Below, piece by piece: positions 7,782 through 14,893 of a stretch of DNA of 38,365 bases (its first letter is position 1; every line of letters starts with the position of its first letter). The stretch comes from an uncultured Prevotella sp. (GTDB taxonomy: Bacteria; Bacteroidota; Bacteroidia; Bacteroidales; Bacteroidaceae), in NCBI GenBank assembly GCA_905236755.1, contig CAJOCR010000024.1, positions 1 through 38,365 on the forward strand. The letters run 5' to 3'. Below the pieces are notes generated by a model. That model was given only the letters and a program-made list of their open reading frames with translations, did no database searches and had not been told where the DNA came from. A program made the translations under genes and the position numbers.

Positions 7782-7806
7782 TGCACACACAATATTAGCG
7801 TGTGCA
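7782..7806. promoter_or_regulatory. Inverted repeat in the symporter promoter
   Basis: TGCACAC (7782-7788) and GTGTGCA (7800-7806) form a 7-bp dyad with an 11-bp spacer, placed where the -33 region of the predicted symporter promoter should be. It could be an operator. The hairpin is followed by seven T (7809-7815), so a weak terminator is an alternative reading, but no plus-strand gene precedes it. Confidence 0.45.
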
Positions 7807-7816
7807 AGTTTTTTTG

Positions 7817-7824
7817 TACTTTTG
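7817..7824 (+). promoter_or_regulatory. Predicted -7 element of the symporter-MATE operon
   Basis: TACTTTTG is an exact TAnnTTTG match ending 7 bp before the ATG at 7832. Transcription would begin at or next to the start codon, so the mRNA may be leaderless. Confidence 0.6.
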
Positions 7825-7831
7825 TAGTCTT

Positions 7832-9265
7832 ATGATTATTCTAATTACTGTAATAGCCTATTTTGGCTTTCTTTTTTTTATAAGCAGGCTTACCACTCGC
7901 ACATCAAATAACGACACTTTTTATCGTGGTAACCGACGCTCTCCATGGTATATGGTGGCTTTTGGCATGGTGGGTGCTTCTATATCAGGAATTACGTTTG
8001 TTTCTGTTCCCGGAATGGTTTTGGCGGGCGATATGACCTATCTTCAAATGTGTATAGGTTTTATATTTGGCTATTTCCTTGTGGCCTTAGTACTGCTGCC
8101 TGTTTATTATAGACTGAATCTTACCACGATTTACAGTTATCTACGTCAGCGGTTAGGAGAGAGAGCTTATAAAACAGGTGCTTCTTTCTTCTTGCTTTCC
8201 AAGACTATTGGTGCTGCTGTGAGGTTCTATGTGGTGTGTTTTCTTCTCCATACATTTGTACTCTCATCTCTTGGCGTTCCATTTGCCATAACAGTTATTG
8301 TTATGGTAGTGCTTATATGGTTATATACCCGAAAAGGCGGTATAAAGACTCTTGTATGGACAGATACCTTTCAAACATTATGTATGTTTACGGCTCTGGT
8401 GCTGATAATATATCATGTTATATCTGCTCTTGATATGACACCTTTAGAGGCAATTACCGCAATACAGGCAGATAGCCATAGTAGGATTTTCGAGTTTAAT
8501 GATTGGGTTTCAAGACAACACTTTGTAAAGCAGTTCCTAAGTGGTATCTTTGTTGTGTTAGTGATGACAGGTCTTGATCAGGACATGATGCAGAAGAATT
8601 TAACATGTAAAACACTAAAAGATGCACAGAAAGATATGTGTACCTATGGTTTTGCATTTGTTCCTGTAAATCTGTTATTCCTTTCATTAGGTGTTCTGCT
8701 TATGTTTTTAGCTCATCAGCAGGGTATTGCACTACCAGAAAAAAGTGACGATTTGTTAGCTATGTTTGCTGCAACAGGAGCTTTGGGTAATGCTGTTGTC
8801 GTGCTCTTCACAATAGGAGTTGTTGCTGCTTCTTTTTCGTCAGCCGATTCTGCAATGACGGCTCTTACTACAAGCTTTTGTGTTGATGTTATCGGTAAGG
8901 AACACGATGAAAAGCTTAGGAAGAGAGTGCACCTTGCCGTTGCTGTGGTGTTTGTAGTGTTTATTCTGGCTTTTAGAATCATCAATTCTACGAGTGTAAT
9001 AGATGCCATATACATATTATGTGGCTACACTTATGGTCCGCTTCTTGGCTTGTTTGCCTACGGACTGCTTACAAAGAGACGTGCTTCAGACAAGTATGTA
9101 CCTTATGTTTGTGTTGTCTCACCTGTGTTATGCTTTACCCTTGACATGGTTGCACAACGCTTTTGGGATTATCATTTTGGCTATGAATTATTAATGATTA
9201 ATGGACTTATAACATTCTCAGGATTATGGATTTCAGCATATACAAAACACAATATAAACCGATAA
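7832..9265 (+). CDS. Sodium:solute symporter (SSS family)
   Basis: The protein has 477 residues from the ATG at 7832 and about 13 hydrophobic segments, typical of the LeuT-fold SSS family. The first helix begins at the start Met (MIILITVIAYFGFLFF). GMVGASISGITFVSVPGM and, later, SSADSAMTALTTSFCVDV match the family's unwound TM1 and Na+-site TM8 regions. The frame is open 10 codons further upstream, but that part contains the -7 element, so it is not used. Family members import sugars, sialic acid, amino acids or carboxylates with Na+; the substrate is unknown. The stop overlaps the MATE gene start by 40 bp, so the two are co-translated. Confidence 0.87.
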   Translation: MIILITVIAYFGFLFFISRLTTRTSNNDTFYRGNRRSPWYMVAFGMVGASISGITFVSVPGMVLAGDMTYLQMCIGFIFGYFLVALVLLPVYYRLNLTTIYSYLRQRLGERAYKTGASFFLLSKTIGAAVRFYVVCFLLHTFVLSSLGVPFAITVIVMVVLIWLYTRKGGIKTLVWTDTFQTLCMFTALVLIIYHVISALDMTPLEAITAIQADSHSRIFEFNDWVSRQHFVKQFLSGIFVVLVMTGLDQDMMQKNLTCKTLKDAQKDMCTYGFAFVPVNLLFLSLGVLLMFLAHQQGIALPEKSDDLLAMFAATGALGNAVVVLFTIGVVAASFSSADSAMTALTTSFCVDVIGKEHDEKLRKRVHLAVAVVFVVFILAFRIINSTSVIDAIYILCGYTYGPLLGLFAYGLLTKRRASDKYVPYVCVVSPVLCFTLDMVAQRFWDYHFGYELLMINGLITFSGLWISAYTKHNINR

Positions 9266-10566
9266 TAGAACTTGGCATACCAATGGTGATAGGACAGATA
9301 GGTACTATCATCCTTAGTTTTGCCGATACTATAATGATTGGTCATCATTCTGTTTCTGAACTTGCAGCAGCAGCCTTTGTGGGACAGATCTTTATGTTGG
9401 GAATACTGATAGCATTAGGATTCTCCTATGGTATTACTCCTCTGGTGGGTAATAGCTATGGAAGAACAGATTTTGCAGAAATCGGTTCTACTCTGCGTAA
9501 TGCCTTGCTCTCTAATACTGGAGTTGCAGCTCTTCTGATGCTTGTATATGGTGTGCTTTATTTTTTTCTTGATAAGATGGGACAGCCTGAGGAACTTATT
9601 CCTTATATGCGTCCATATTATATTGTCAATCTGATATCTATACCATTCGTGTGTTGGTTTAATGTATTTAAGCAAACGGCTGATGGAACGACGGATACAA
9701 AAACATCTATGTGGGTACTTCTTTCAGGAAATGTGCTTAACATCTTTGGTAATTGGCTCCTTATTTATGGTGTTTGGGGAATGCCTGAGTTGGGCCTTCT
9801 TGGTGCAGGATTGGCAACACTCATCTCTCGCGTATATATGTGTATTGCTATTATGGTGGTCTTTTTCTTTACTCGTCGCTACCATCACATAATAGAAGCG
9901 TTCCATAATAGCAAAATAACCATGGCTCTGCAGCTACGAATAAACAAAATAGGCTGGCCATTGGCTATGCAAATGGGAATGGAGTCTGGAGCATGGTCGT
10001 TGGCAAGTATTATCGTTGGGTGGATAGGTGCTACAGAACTTGCAGGTCATCAGATTATGCTTTCTGTGAGTATGCTGTTTTTCCAAGTGTATTATGCTAT
10101 AGCTGCAGCAGTAAGCATACGTATCAGTATGTTCCATGGTACTCGACAATTCGAAAAGATAGCTCCAACGGCATGGGCAGGTTTTCATTTGAGTATGTTT
10201 ACTGCTTTTGTAGTAGCTATCCCTGTATTTATTTTCCGTAATGAGATAGGATGGTTGTTTTCTGATTCCGCTAATGTGTCAGCAGTTGTAGCTACTGTAA
10301 TCATCCCATTGATAATCTATCAGGTGCCTGATGGTTTGCAGTGTGTATTCTCTAATTCCCTTCGTGGTTTGTCAAATGTGAAACCATTGGTCTTGGTGGC
10401 ATTTCTATCATATTTCGTTACCTCATTGCCATTGGCATATTTCTTTGGAATAACACTGAAGGGTGGACTTGTCGGTGTGTGGTATTCTTTCCCTATAGGT
10501 CTTACGGTAGCTGGAGCATTATATTATTATTTCTTCCGTCGTACATTAAAGTCTATCTGTTCATGA
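9226..10566 (+). CDS. MATE-family multidrug/metabolite exporter
   Basis: The protein has 446 residues and twelve predicted membrane helices in two six-helix bundles. The N-terminal region (IPMVIGQIGTIILSFADTIMIGH) is diagnostic of the NorM/DinF family. These proteins export cationic compounds in exchange for Na+ or H+. The start lies inside the last 40 bp of the symporter gene, indicating an operon. Its 3' end overlaps the convergent esterase gene by 14 bp, leaving no room for a terminator between them. Confidence 0.92.
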   Translation: MDFSIYKTQYKPIIELGIPMVIGQIGTIILSFADTIMIGHHSVSELAAAAFVGQIFMLGILIALGFSYGITPLVGNSYGRTDFAEIGSTLRNALLSNTGVAALLMLVYGVLYFFLDKMGQPEELIPYMRPYYIVNLISIPFVCWFNVFKQTADGTTDTKTSMWVLLSGNVLNIFGNWLLIYGVWGMPELGLLGAGLATLISRVYMCIAIMVVFFFTRRYHHIIEAFHNSKITMALQLRINKIGWPLAMQMGMESGAWSLASIIVGWIGATELAGHQIMLSVSMLFFQVYYAIAAAVSIRISMFHGTRQFEKIAPTAWAGFHLSMFTAFVVAIPVFIFRNEIGWLFSDSANVSAVVATVIIPLIIYQVPDGLQCVFSNSLRGLSNVKPLVLVAFLSYFVTSLPLAYFFGITLKGGLVGVWYSFPIGLTVAGALYYYFFRRTLKSICS

Positions 10567-11242
10567 CCCATGCATAGGCTTTAGCTGTACGTTGGGCAAA
10601 GTCTTGGAAATGGTTTCCTGCATTCCATTCGAGAATGGTGTTGTCGGCTGATAATTGTTTAATAAGCATTTGATTATATGCACGAATATTGTTTGCCACT
10701 TGTTTGATGTATTTGTTTTTTGTATTATCTTCCTTATCGCCTAAACTCATATATATGCTTTGTGCTTTCACAGGATGATTAGATGCATATTCCATCCAGT
10801 TCTTAATCCATACAGATGGCGATGCAGCTGCCACACCATTAAAGGCAGTGCTTTGGGTAGATGCCCAAAGGGCAAAAAGTCCGCCAAGAGAATAACCTCC
10901 AATAATACATGGAAGATTCCCATATTTTTCATGTAGAATAGGCAGTAGCTGTTGCTCTATCATTGTAAGGATTCCTTCAGCCAGAGTCCCTGACTCAGGT
11001 CGTTTGTCAACAGCTTCATCGTTCCATGGCATTAGCTCTTTACACCAGTCAACAATCTTGATGTTGGCTATGGCAAAACTTTTTTTAGTAGCTTTGCGTA
11101 TCAAATCAATCTCATCATCAAGTAGAGCAACTTCTTTTCTCTCAACTAATTGTATAAGAATTAGTTGGGGAATTTCGTCAGATAGAACAATACATTCACG
11201 TTCTTCTCCGGTTGGAGTGTGTAATAGGATTTTGTTAGTCAT
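10553..11242 (-). CDS. Alpha/beta-hydrolase, esterase-like
   Basis: The protein has 229 residues and no signal peptide. The nucleophile elbow is GGYSLGG with Ser118; the probable acid lies in SLGDKED (about 169) and the base in GNHF (about 211), giving a Ser-Asp-His triad in the right order. The size and the GYSLGGLFAL elbow resemble the esterase-D/enterochelin-esterase-like group. It would hydrolyse an ester or thioester in the cytoplasm. It overlaps the convergent MATE gene by 14 bp, and its 5' region borders the small-RNA promoter on the opposite strand. Confidence 0.8.
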   Translation of the reverse strand: MTNKILLHTPTGEERECIVLSDEIPQLILIQLVERKEVALLDDEIDLIRKATKKSFAIANIKIVDWCKELMPWNDEAVDKRPESGTLAEGILTMIEQQLLPILHEKYGNLPCIIGGYSLGGLFALWASTQSTAFNGVAAASPSVWIKNWMEYASNHPVKAQSIYMSLGDKEDNTKNKYIKQVANNIRAYNQMLIKQLSADNTILEWNAGNHFQDFAQRTAKAYAWVMNR

Positions 11243-11257
11243 ATTTTTATTAAACTA

Positions 11258-11289
11258 TTTGCATCTTTCAAAATAATTCTATATCTTTG
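11258..11289 (+). promoter_or_regulatory. Strong predicted promoter of the small RNA
   Basis: TTTG (11258-11261), a 20-bp spacer and TATCTTTG (11282-11289) match the Bacteroidota -33/-7 consensus at every defined base. No coding frame follows on the plus strand before a perfect terminator, so this promoter drives a non-coding transcript. Confidence 0.75.
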
Positions 11290-11295
11290 CACTCG

Positions 11296-11472
11296 GAAAA
11301 AGTAATTATTAGCATTTTAACCATTAAATATCATTTCCGTATTATTAAGAGTCAATGATGATTGATTTGTGTGCAAGGTTCAATAGTACCTATGCATTTG
11401 GTTGAATCCTATAATTTATCCGCAGAAAACATGATTCGGCTGTCAACAAATCATTGTTGACAGCCGTTTTTT
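11296..11472 (+). ncRNA. Free-standing small RNA of about 177 nt (6S-like candidate)
   Basis: The locus lies between a full-consensus promoter (11258-11289) and a perfect intrinsic terminator (11437-11472), with no gene on the plus strand between 11243 and 12860. By eye, a long imperfect terminal helix forms from GATTGATTTGTGTGCAAGGT (about 11360-11379) against the segment ending near 11409, with a UCAAUAGU loop. CGGA near 11294 can pair with UCCG near 11420 to close the molecule. Alternatives such as CGGAAA (11294-11299) with TTTCCG (11334-11339) compete. Size, isolation and a long rod-like stem fit a 6S-type RNA, which in Bacteroidales was first listed as the Bacteroidales-1 motif; that identity is inference. 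No open frame with a credible start is present. Confidence 0.65.
11437..11472 (+). terminator. Terminator of the small RNA
   Basis: Twelve-bp perfect arms (CGGCTGTCAACA at 11437-11448; partner at 11455-11466), a 6-nt loop and six T at 11467-11472. The T run is only on the plus strand side, so it ends plus-strand transcription. Confidence 0.85.
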
Positions 11473-11497
11473 CTCCTTCCCTTATGAAGGGGAGATA

Positions 11498-12733
11498 TTA
11501 GCATAAGCAAAAATCAAGTTGTTTGCAAATCTCATCACGATCCATATCCTTACCTATGAATACAAGTTTTTGCATTCTGTCGCCGTATGTATCGTCCCAA
11601 TCGCGTTGCAAACCAGGATTTTTAAGCTTAAATGCCTCAAGTTCATCCTTTGGCATGGTGGCATACCATTGTCCTGCATTGCGTATGTTCATTTGCTTGC
11701 CTGCCTGTTCGAACACATAGCAAGTGTCGCGTTCATCCTGGAAATAGCAAATTCCCTTGCAGCGGATAACGGTCTTAGGCCATTTACGAGCAACAAACTC
11801 ATCAAAGAGAGCTAAGTCAAGTGGTCGACGAGCTTTATATACAAATGTTCCTATACCATATTCCAATGCTTCGCCACTTTCTTCATTTTCTAAGCCATGA
11901 TGATGGTGGTGGTGATGATGATGATGTTCTTCGTGTTCGTCATCATCGTCGTGCTCATGCTCGTGATGATGCTCGTGTTCATCCTCGTCTTCATCATCTT
12001 CATCTTCTTCCATTGCTGCTATCCATGCTGCTGATGTTGCTACTTTGTCGAAATCAAACATATCTGTGTTTAGAATCTTGCTTAGCTCAACATCGCCATA
12101 GTTGCATTCTAAAATCTGTGCTTTTGGTTGTATCTTACGTATAACAAGTTTTACTTTCTCCAGTTCTTCGGCGCTTACTTCATCTACTTTATTAAGTACT
12201 ATGATGTTGCAGAATTCTATTTGCTGGATTACCAAACTTGCCAGGTCTTCTTCTCCAATGTCTTTGCGAAGTAAATCTTCTCCAAGGCCAAACTCATCGC
12301 GAATGCGTAGAGCGTCAACAACAGTTACGATAGAATCAAGTTTGGCATAACCATTTTCTGCCAGTTTTGGATACATTGTAGGGTAAACGCTGATGGTCTG
12401 TGCAATAGGAGCGGGTTCGCAGATACCGCTTGCCTCTATAACAATATAATCAAACTTCTTAGTGTTTACAATGTCTGAAAGCTGCTGTACAAGATCCATC
12501 TTTAGGGTGCAGCATATACATCCGTTTTGCAAAGCTACCAGAGAATCGTCCTGCTGTCCTACGATACCACCTTCTTCTATTAGGTCGGCATCAATGTTCA
12601 CCTCACCAATATCATTCACAATAACGGCAAACTTAATACCTTTTTCATTTTTCAGTATTCTGTTTACCAAAGTTGTCTTACCACTGCCTAAATAACCTGT
12701 CAGCAGCAATACTGGAGTTTTTAAATTGTTCAT
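11498..12733 (-). CDS. CobW/COG0523-family GTPase, probable metal chaperone
   Basis: The protein has 411 residues from the ATG at 12733; an in-frame extension of 47 codons upstream is not credible. It shows Walker A GYLGSGKTT (13-21), the family's CxCC metal motif in GCICC (72-75), and NKVD (181-184). The C-terminal CobW domain covers about 290-411. Between the two domains, residues 242-280 are almost only Asp, Glu and His and end in a run of ten His, a likely Zn2+ or Ni2+/Co2+ binding tract. The family uses GTP to deliver metal to client enzymes and is often induced by zinc shortage. No client gene lies next to it. Cytoplasmic. Confidence 0.9.
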   Translation of the reverse strand: MNNLKTPVLLLTGYLGSGKTTLVNRILKNEKGIKFAVIVNDIGEVNIDADLIEEGGIVGQQDDSLVALQNGCICCTLKMDLVQQLSDIVNTKKFDYIVIEASGICEPAPIAQTISVYPTMYPKLAENGYAKLDSIVTVVDALRIRDEFGLGEDLLRKDIGEEDLASLVIQQIEFCNIIVLNKVDEVSAEELEKVKLVIRKIQPKAQILECNYGDVELSKILNTDMFDFDKVATSAAWIAAMEEDEDDEDEDEHEHHHEHEHDDDDEHEEHHHHHHHHHHGLENEESGEALEYGIGTFVYKARRPLDLALFDEFVARKWPKTVIRCKGICYFQDERDTCYVFEQAGKQMNIRNAGQWYATMPKDELEAFKLKNPGLQRDWDDTYGDRMQKLVFIGKDMDRDEICKQLDFCLC

Positions 12734-12831
12734 ATCGTTATATAATTTTGTTTCTATCTGTAAAGATACAAACTTTGTGCCAAACAGCGAAAACAATGAC
12801 ATAACAATTTCGTAATCCCCATTTTTTTTAT

Positions 12832-12839
12832 TAATTTTG
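12832..12839 (+). promoter_or_regulatory. Predicted -7 element
   Basis: TAATTTTG matches TAnnTTTG and lies 21 bp before the ATG at 12861. A TTTC sits 20 bp upstream as a near-match -33. Confidence 0.55.
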
Positions 12840-12860
12840 CACTCCCAAATTAAAAAGATT

Positions 12861-14189
12861 ATGTCAGATAACAAACTTCATACTACTTCGTGGACCGAAA
12901 TAGAGTATCCAGTAACAAGTAAAAATCCATTTATCGTAGAGCCTATTTTTGAACCAAAGGAGGTTAACTATTTTCTTTGTCGTCCAGATGGAGAACGTGT
13001 ACCGTCACGTCTTAGTTTTGCCGTTTTTAACACGCTTGATGGCGATGAGGATGATTGGGAAGACGACCCAATGATGGGACATATTCGTTTGCAAGTGCTT
13101 GGTGATGGTGATGAGGAAGTAGAACCTCTCGAAGTATATTATCTTGACCTCTCAGCAAGAGAACTTCTTACTCTTGAAAGCGAGGACGAAAAAACTCTCA
13201 CTTTTAATATTTATTGGCCAGACGGAGAGGTTAGTGTTCCAAAAGCACTTTCTTCTGATGGTGATCTTTATGTTATCAACCGTAGTGAGTTTGACGATGG
13301 CAAAACAGTAGAGATGGTTCTCACACCTGATGACGGTGAACCATTCTCTTTGCATATTCAGATTCCTTTTACTGGCTTCCAACTTCTTGATGAGAAGGAT
13401 AACCGCATAAGTGAAGATGTAGAGATTGATATGAAGCAGGCCGAGAACTGGCATTATTCTTTTGTTGGTACTCCTGATAAAGACCGTTTCTCTGTTGCTC
13501 TCGATAACGATCGTCTTAACTATATTTGTATATGGCGTGAAGACGGACAGCTAACTGTTCGTAATCAACATGATCATATGGCTGTTGTTGGCGAAATACC
13601 TTCAGAGGGTTCTATTCGTCAGCTCATGCATGGTGCTCGTACTATGCTTGTTAAGTTCCGTAATATGCGTCTTAAGGTGTCTCTTATTGACGATGCCTTT
13701 AAGGAAGAAGGAATGCCAGAGTGTGATGCCGTTGCCTTAGCACGTTTTGCATTTGAGAAATTCATAAATACTGATGATGAGGAGTCGTTGGCTAACGACC
13801 TCATTACCCTTGAGAAAAAGCTTTTCTTCCAATGGTATTGGCTTTCAGATGCTGATTGGAGTCATGAAAACATGGAGGGAATTCTTGATATTTCTGACAT
13901 AGAGTCTGATCCTGAAAAGATGATGCAGCAGGCATTGCTCTTTAATCGTTATGAAAGCTTTATGAAGAAGCTTCGTATGTTCAGTTATATGACTCAGGAT
14001 GATATTCAAGGCGATAAGATTCGTGAGCGTAATAACAAACGTAAGATTCTTCGTTCAGCCAAGTGCATTGTTGCCCATCAGCAAGGTGCCGAGTCTTTAT
14101 GGGATAAACCATTAGAGACCCGTCAGGAAATCTTGCAGCTCTTCCATCTTTATCATCAGGCGTTCATCGAAACGCTTGAGTCTCTTTAA
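12861..14189 (+). CDS. Unrecognised acidic cytoplasmic protein
   Basis: The protein has 442 residues. I do not recognise a family. Residues 1-285 look all-beta and strongly acidic, with several Ig-like or sandwich-like strands and the segment HIQIPFTGFQLLDE (165-178). Residues about 285-442 look alpha-helical (AVALARFAFEKF, a Trp-rich WYWLSDADW, then basic helices RERNNKRKILRSAKC). There is no signal peptide or membrane helix. The start at 12861 is chosen because it follows the -7 element by 21 bp; eight codons of open frame upstream contain that element. The gene stands alone, diverging from the metal GTPase, and has base usage like its neighbours. Confidence 0.75.
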   Translation: MSDNKLHTTSWTEIEYPVTSKNPFIVEPIFEPKEVNYFLCRPDGERVPSRLSFAVFNTLDGDEDDWEDDPMMGHIRLQVLGDGDEEVEPLEVYYLDLSARELLTLESEDEKTLTFNIYWPDGEVSVPKALSSDGDLYVINRSEFDDGKTVEMVLTPDDGEPFSLHIQIPFTGFQLLDEKDNRISEDVEIDMKQAENWHYSFVGTPDKDRFSVALDNDRLNYICIWREDGQLTVRNQHDHMAVVGEIPSEGSIRQLMHGARTMLVKFRNMRLKVSLIDDAFKEEGMPECDAVALARFAFEKFINTDDEESLANDLITLEKKLFFQWYWLSDADWSHENMEGILDISDIESDPEKMMQQALLFNRYESFMKKLRMFSYMTQDDIQGDKIRERNNKRKILRSAKCIVAHQQGAESLWDKPLETRQEILQLFHLYHQAFIETLESL

Positions 14190-14315
14190 TGTAGATAGTG
14201 AAAATATAGATAATTTCAATCTTTTCTCTAAATTACTTGCAACTTATAGTTTTAAATACTATTTTAGCGGCCATAAGAGTTAGTTAATCTATTGGTAGTT
14301 AATTTATTTGTGAGT

Positions 14316-14723
14316 ATGAGATTAGATTTGAAATTATTGCAGAATAACGACTTAGGTCTTTTATTGCTGCGTTTGTCTGTGGGTGGTTTGATGCTGTTCC
14401 ATGGTGTTAATAAGTTAATATATGGAGTTGGCTTTATCGGTGGTATGCTCGAGAGTATGGGCCTGCCTTCGTTTATTGCCTATGGTGCTCTGCTTGCAGA
14501 ACTTGTTGCATCTTTGATGATAGTGATAGGTTTTTATACTCGATGGGCTGCTATTGTCTTTGCAGGTAATATGGCTGTAGCCATACTAATGGCTCATGCT
14601 GCTCAGATATTTAGTCTTGATCCTATGACTGGTGGATGGGCAATAGAACTTCCAATGCTTTATCTGCTTGGTGCTGCTGCTCTTATTTTCACTGGGGCAG
14701 GAAAATATAGTGTGAACGAATAA
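14316..14723 (+). CDS. DoxX-family membrane protein
   Basis: The protein has 135 residues and four hydrophobic segments. LLLLRLSVGGLMLFHGVNKL and the SFIAYGALLAELVASLMIVIGFYTRWAA segment are typical of the DoxX family, as is the short length. Some members are quinol-oxidase subunits and others act in redox stress responses; its role here is not known. The ATG at 14316 is chosen because residues before it would interrupt the normal N-terminus. It follows the unrecognised acidic gene by 126 bp without a clear terminator, so read-through is possible. Confidence 0.85.
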   Translation: MRLDLKLLQNNDLGLLLLRLSVGGLMLFHGVNKLIYGVGFIGGMLESMGLPSFIAYGALLAELVASLMIVIGFYTRWAAIVFAGNMAVAILMAHAAQIFSLDPMTGGWAIELPMLYLLGAAALIFTGAGKYSVNE

Positions 14724-14725
14724 AC

Positions 14726-14762
14726 AGCCACCCCCATCCCCCTCCGATTGGAGGGGGCTAAC
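14726..14762. repeat. 37-nt C/G-rich repeat, copy 2
   Basis: It is the partner of 2419-2455. Here the CCCCCTCC/GGAGGGGG arms pair fully, so it could end transcription from either side of this convergent gap (DoxX and the GH3 gene), although no good T run follows. Confidence 0.65.
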
Positions 14763-14893
14763 TAATAGGAAAGTAATTGTCCAATCAGAAATTATTTTCC
14801 TATCAGTAATTATTTTGTTTCAAATTCTTGATTTATATTAGCGAAGCGCAAGCCGCGCCTACTTCCACATTCTTAAACGTTTATCTTTATATT

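Noticed and set aside
11821..12144. Plus-strand open frame rich in His/Arg/Asp
   Set aside because: It is the complement of the Asp/Glu/His tract of the CobW GTPase; low-complexity sequence keeps several frames open.
12734..12874. N-terminal extension of the CobW GTPase
   Set aside because: The frame is open for 47 more codons, but the family's Walker A motif normally lies within the first 20 residues and the extension overlaps the divergent promoter and gene.
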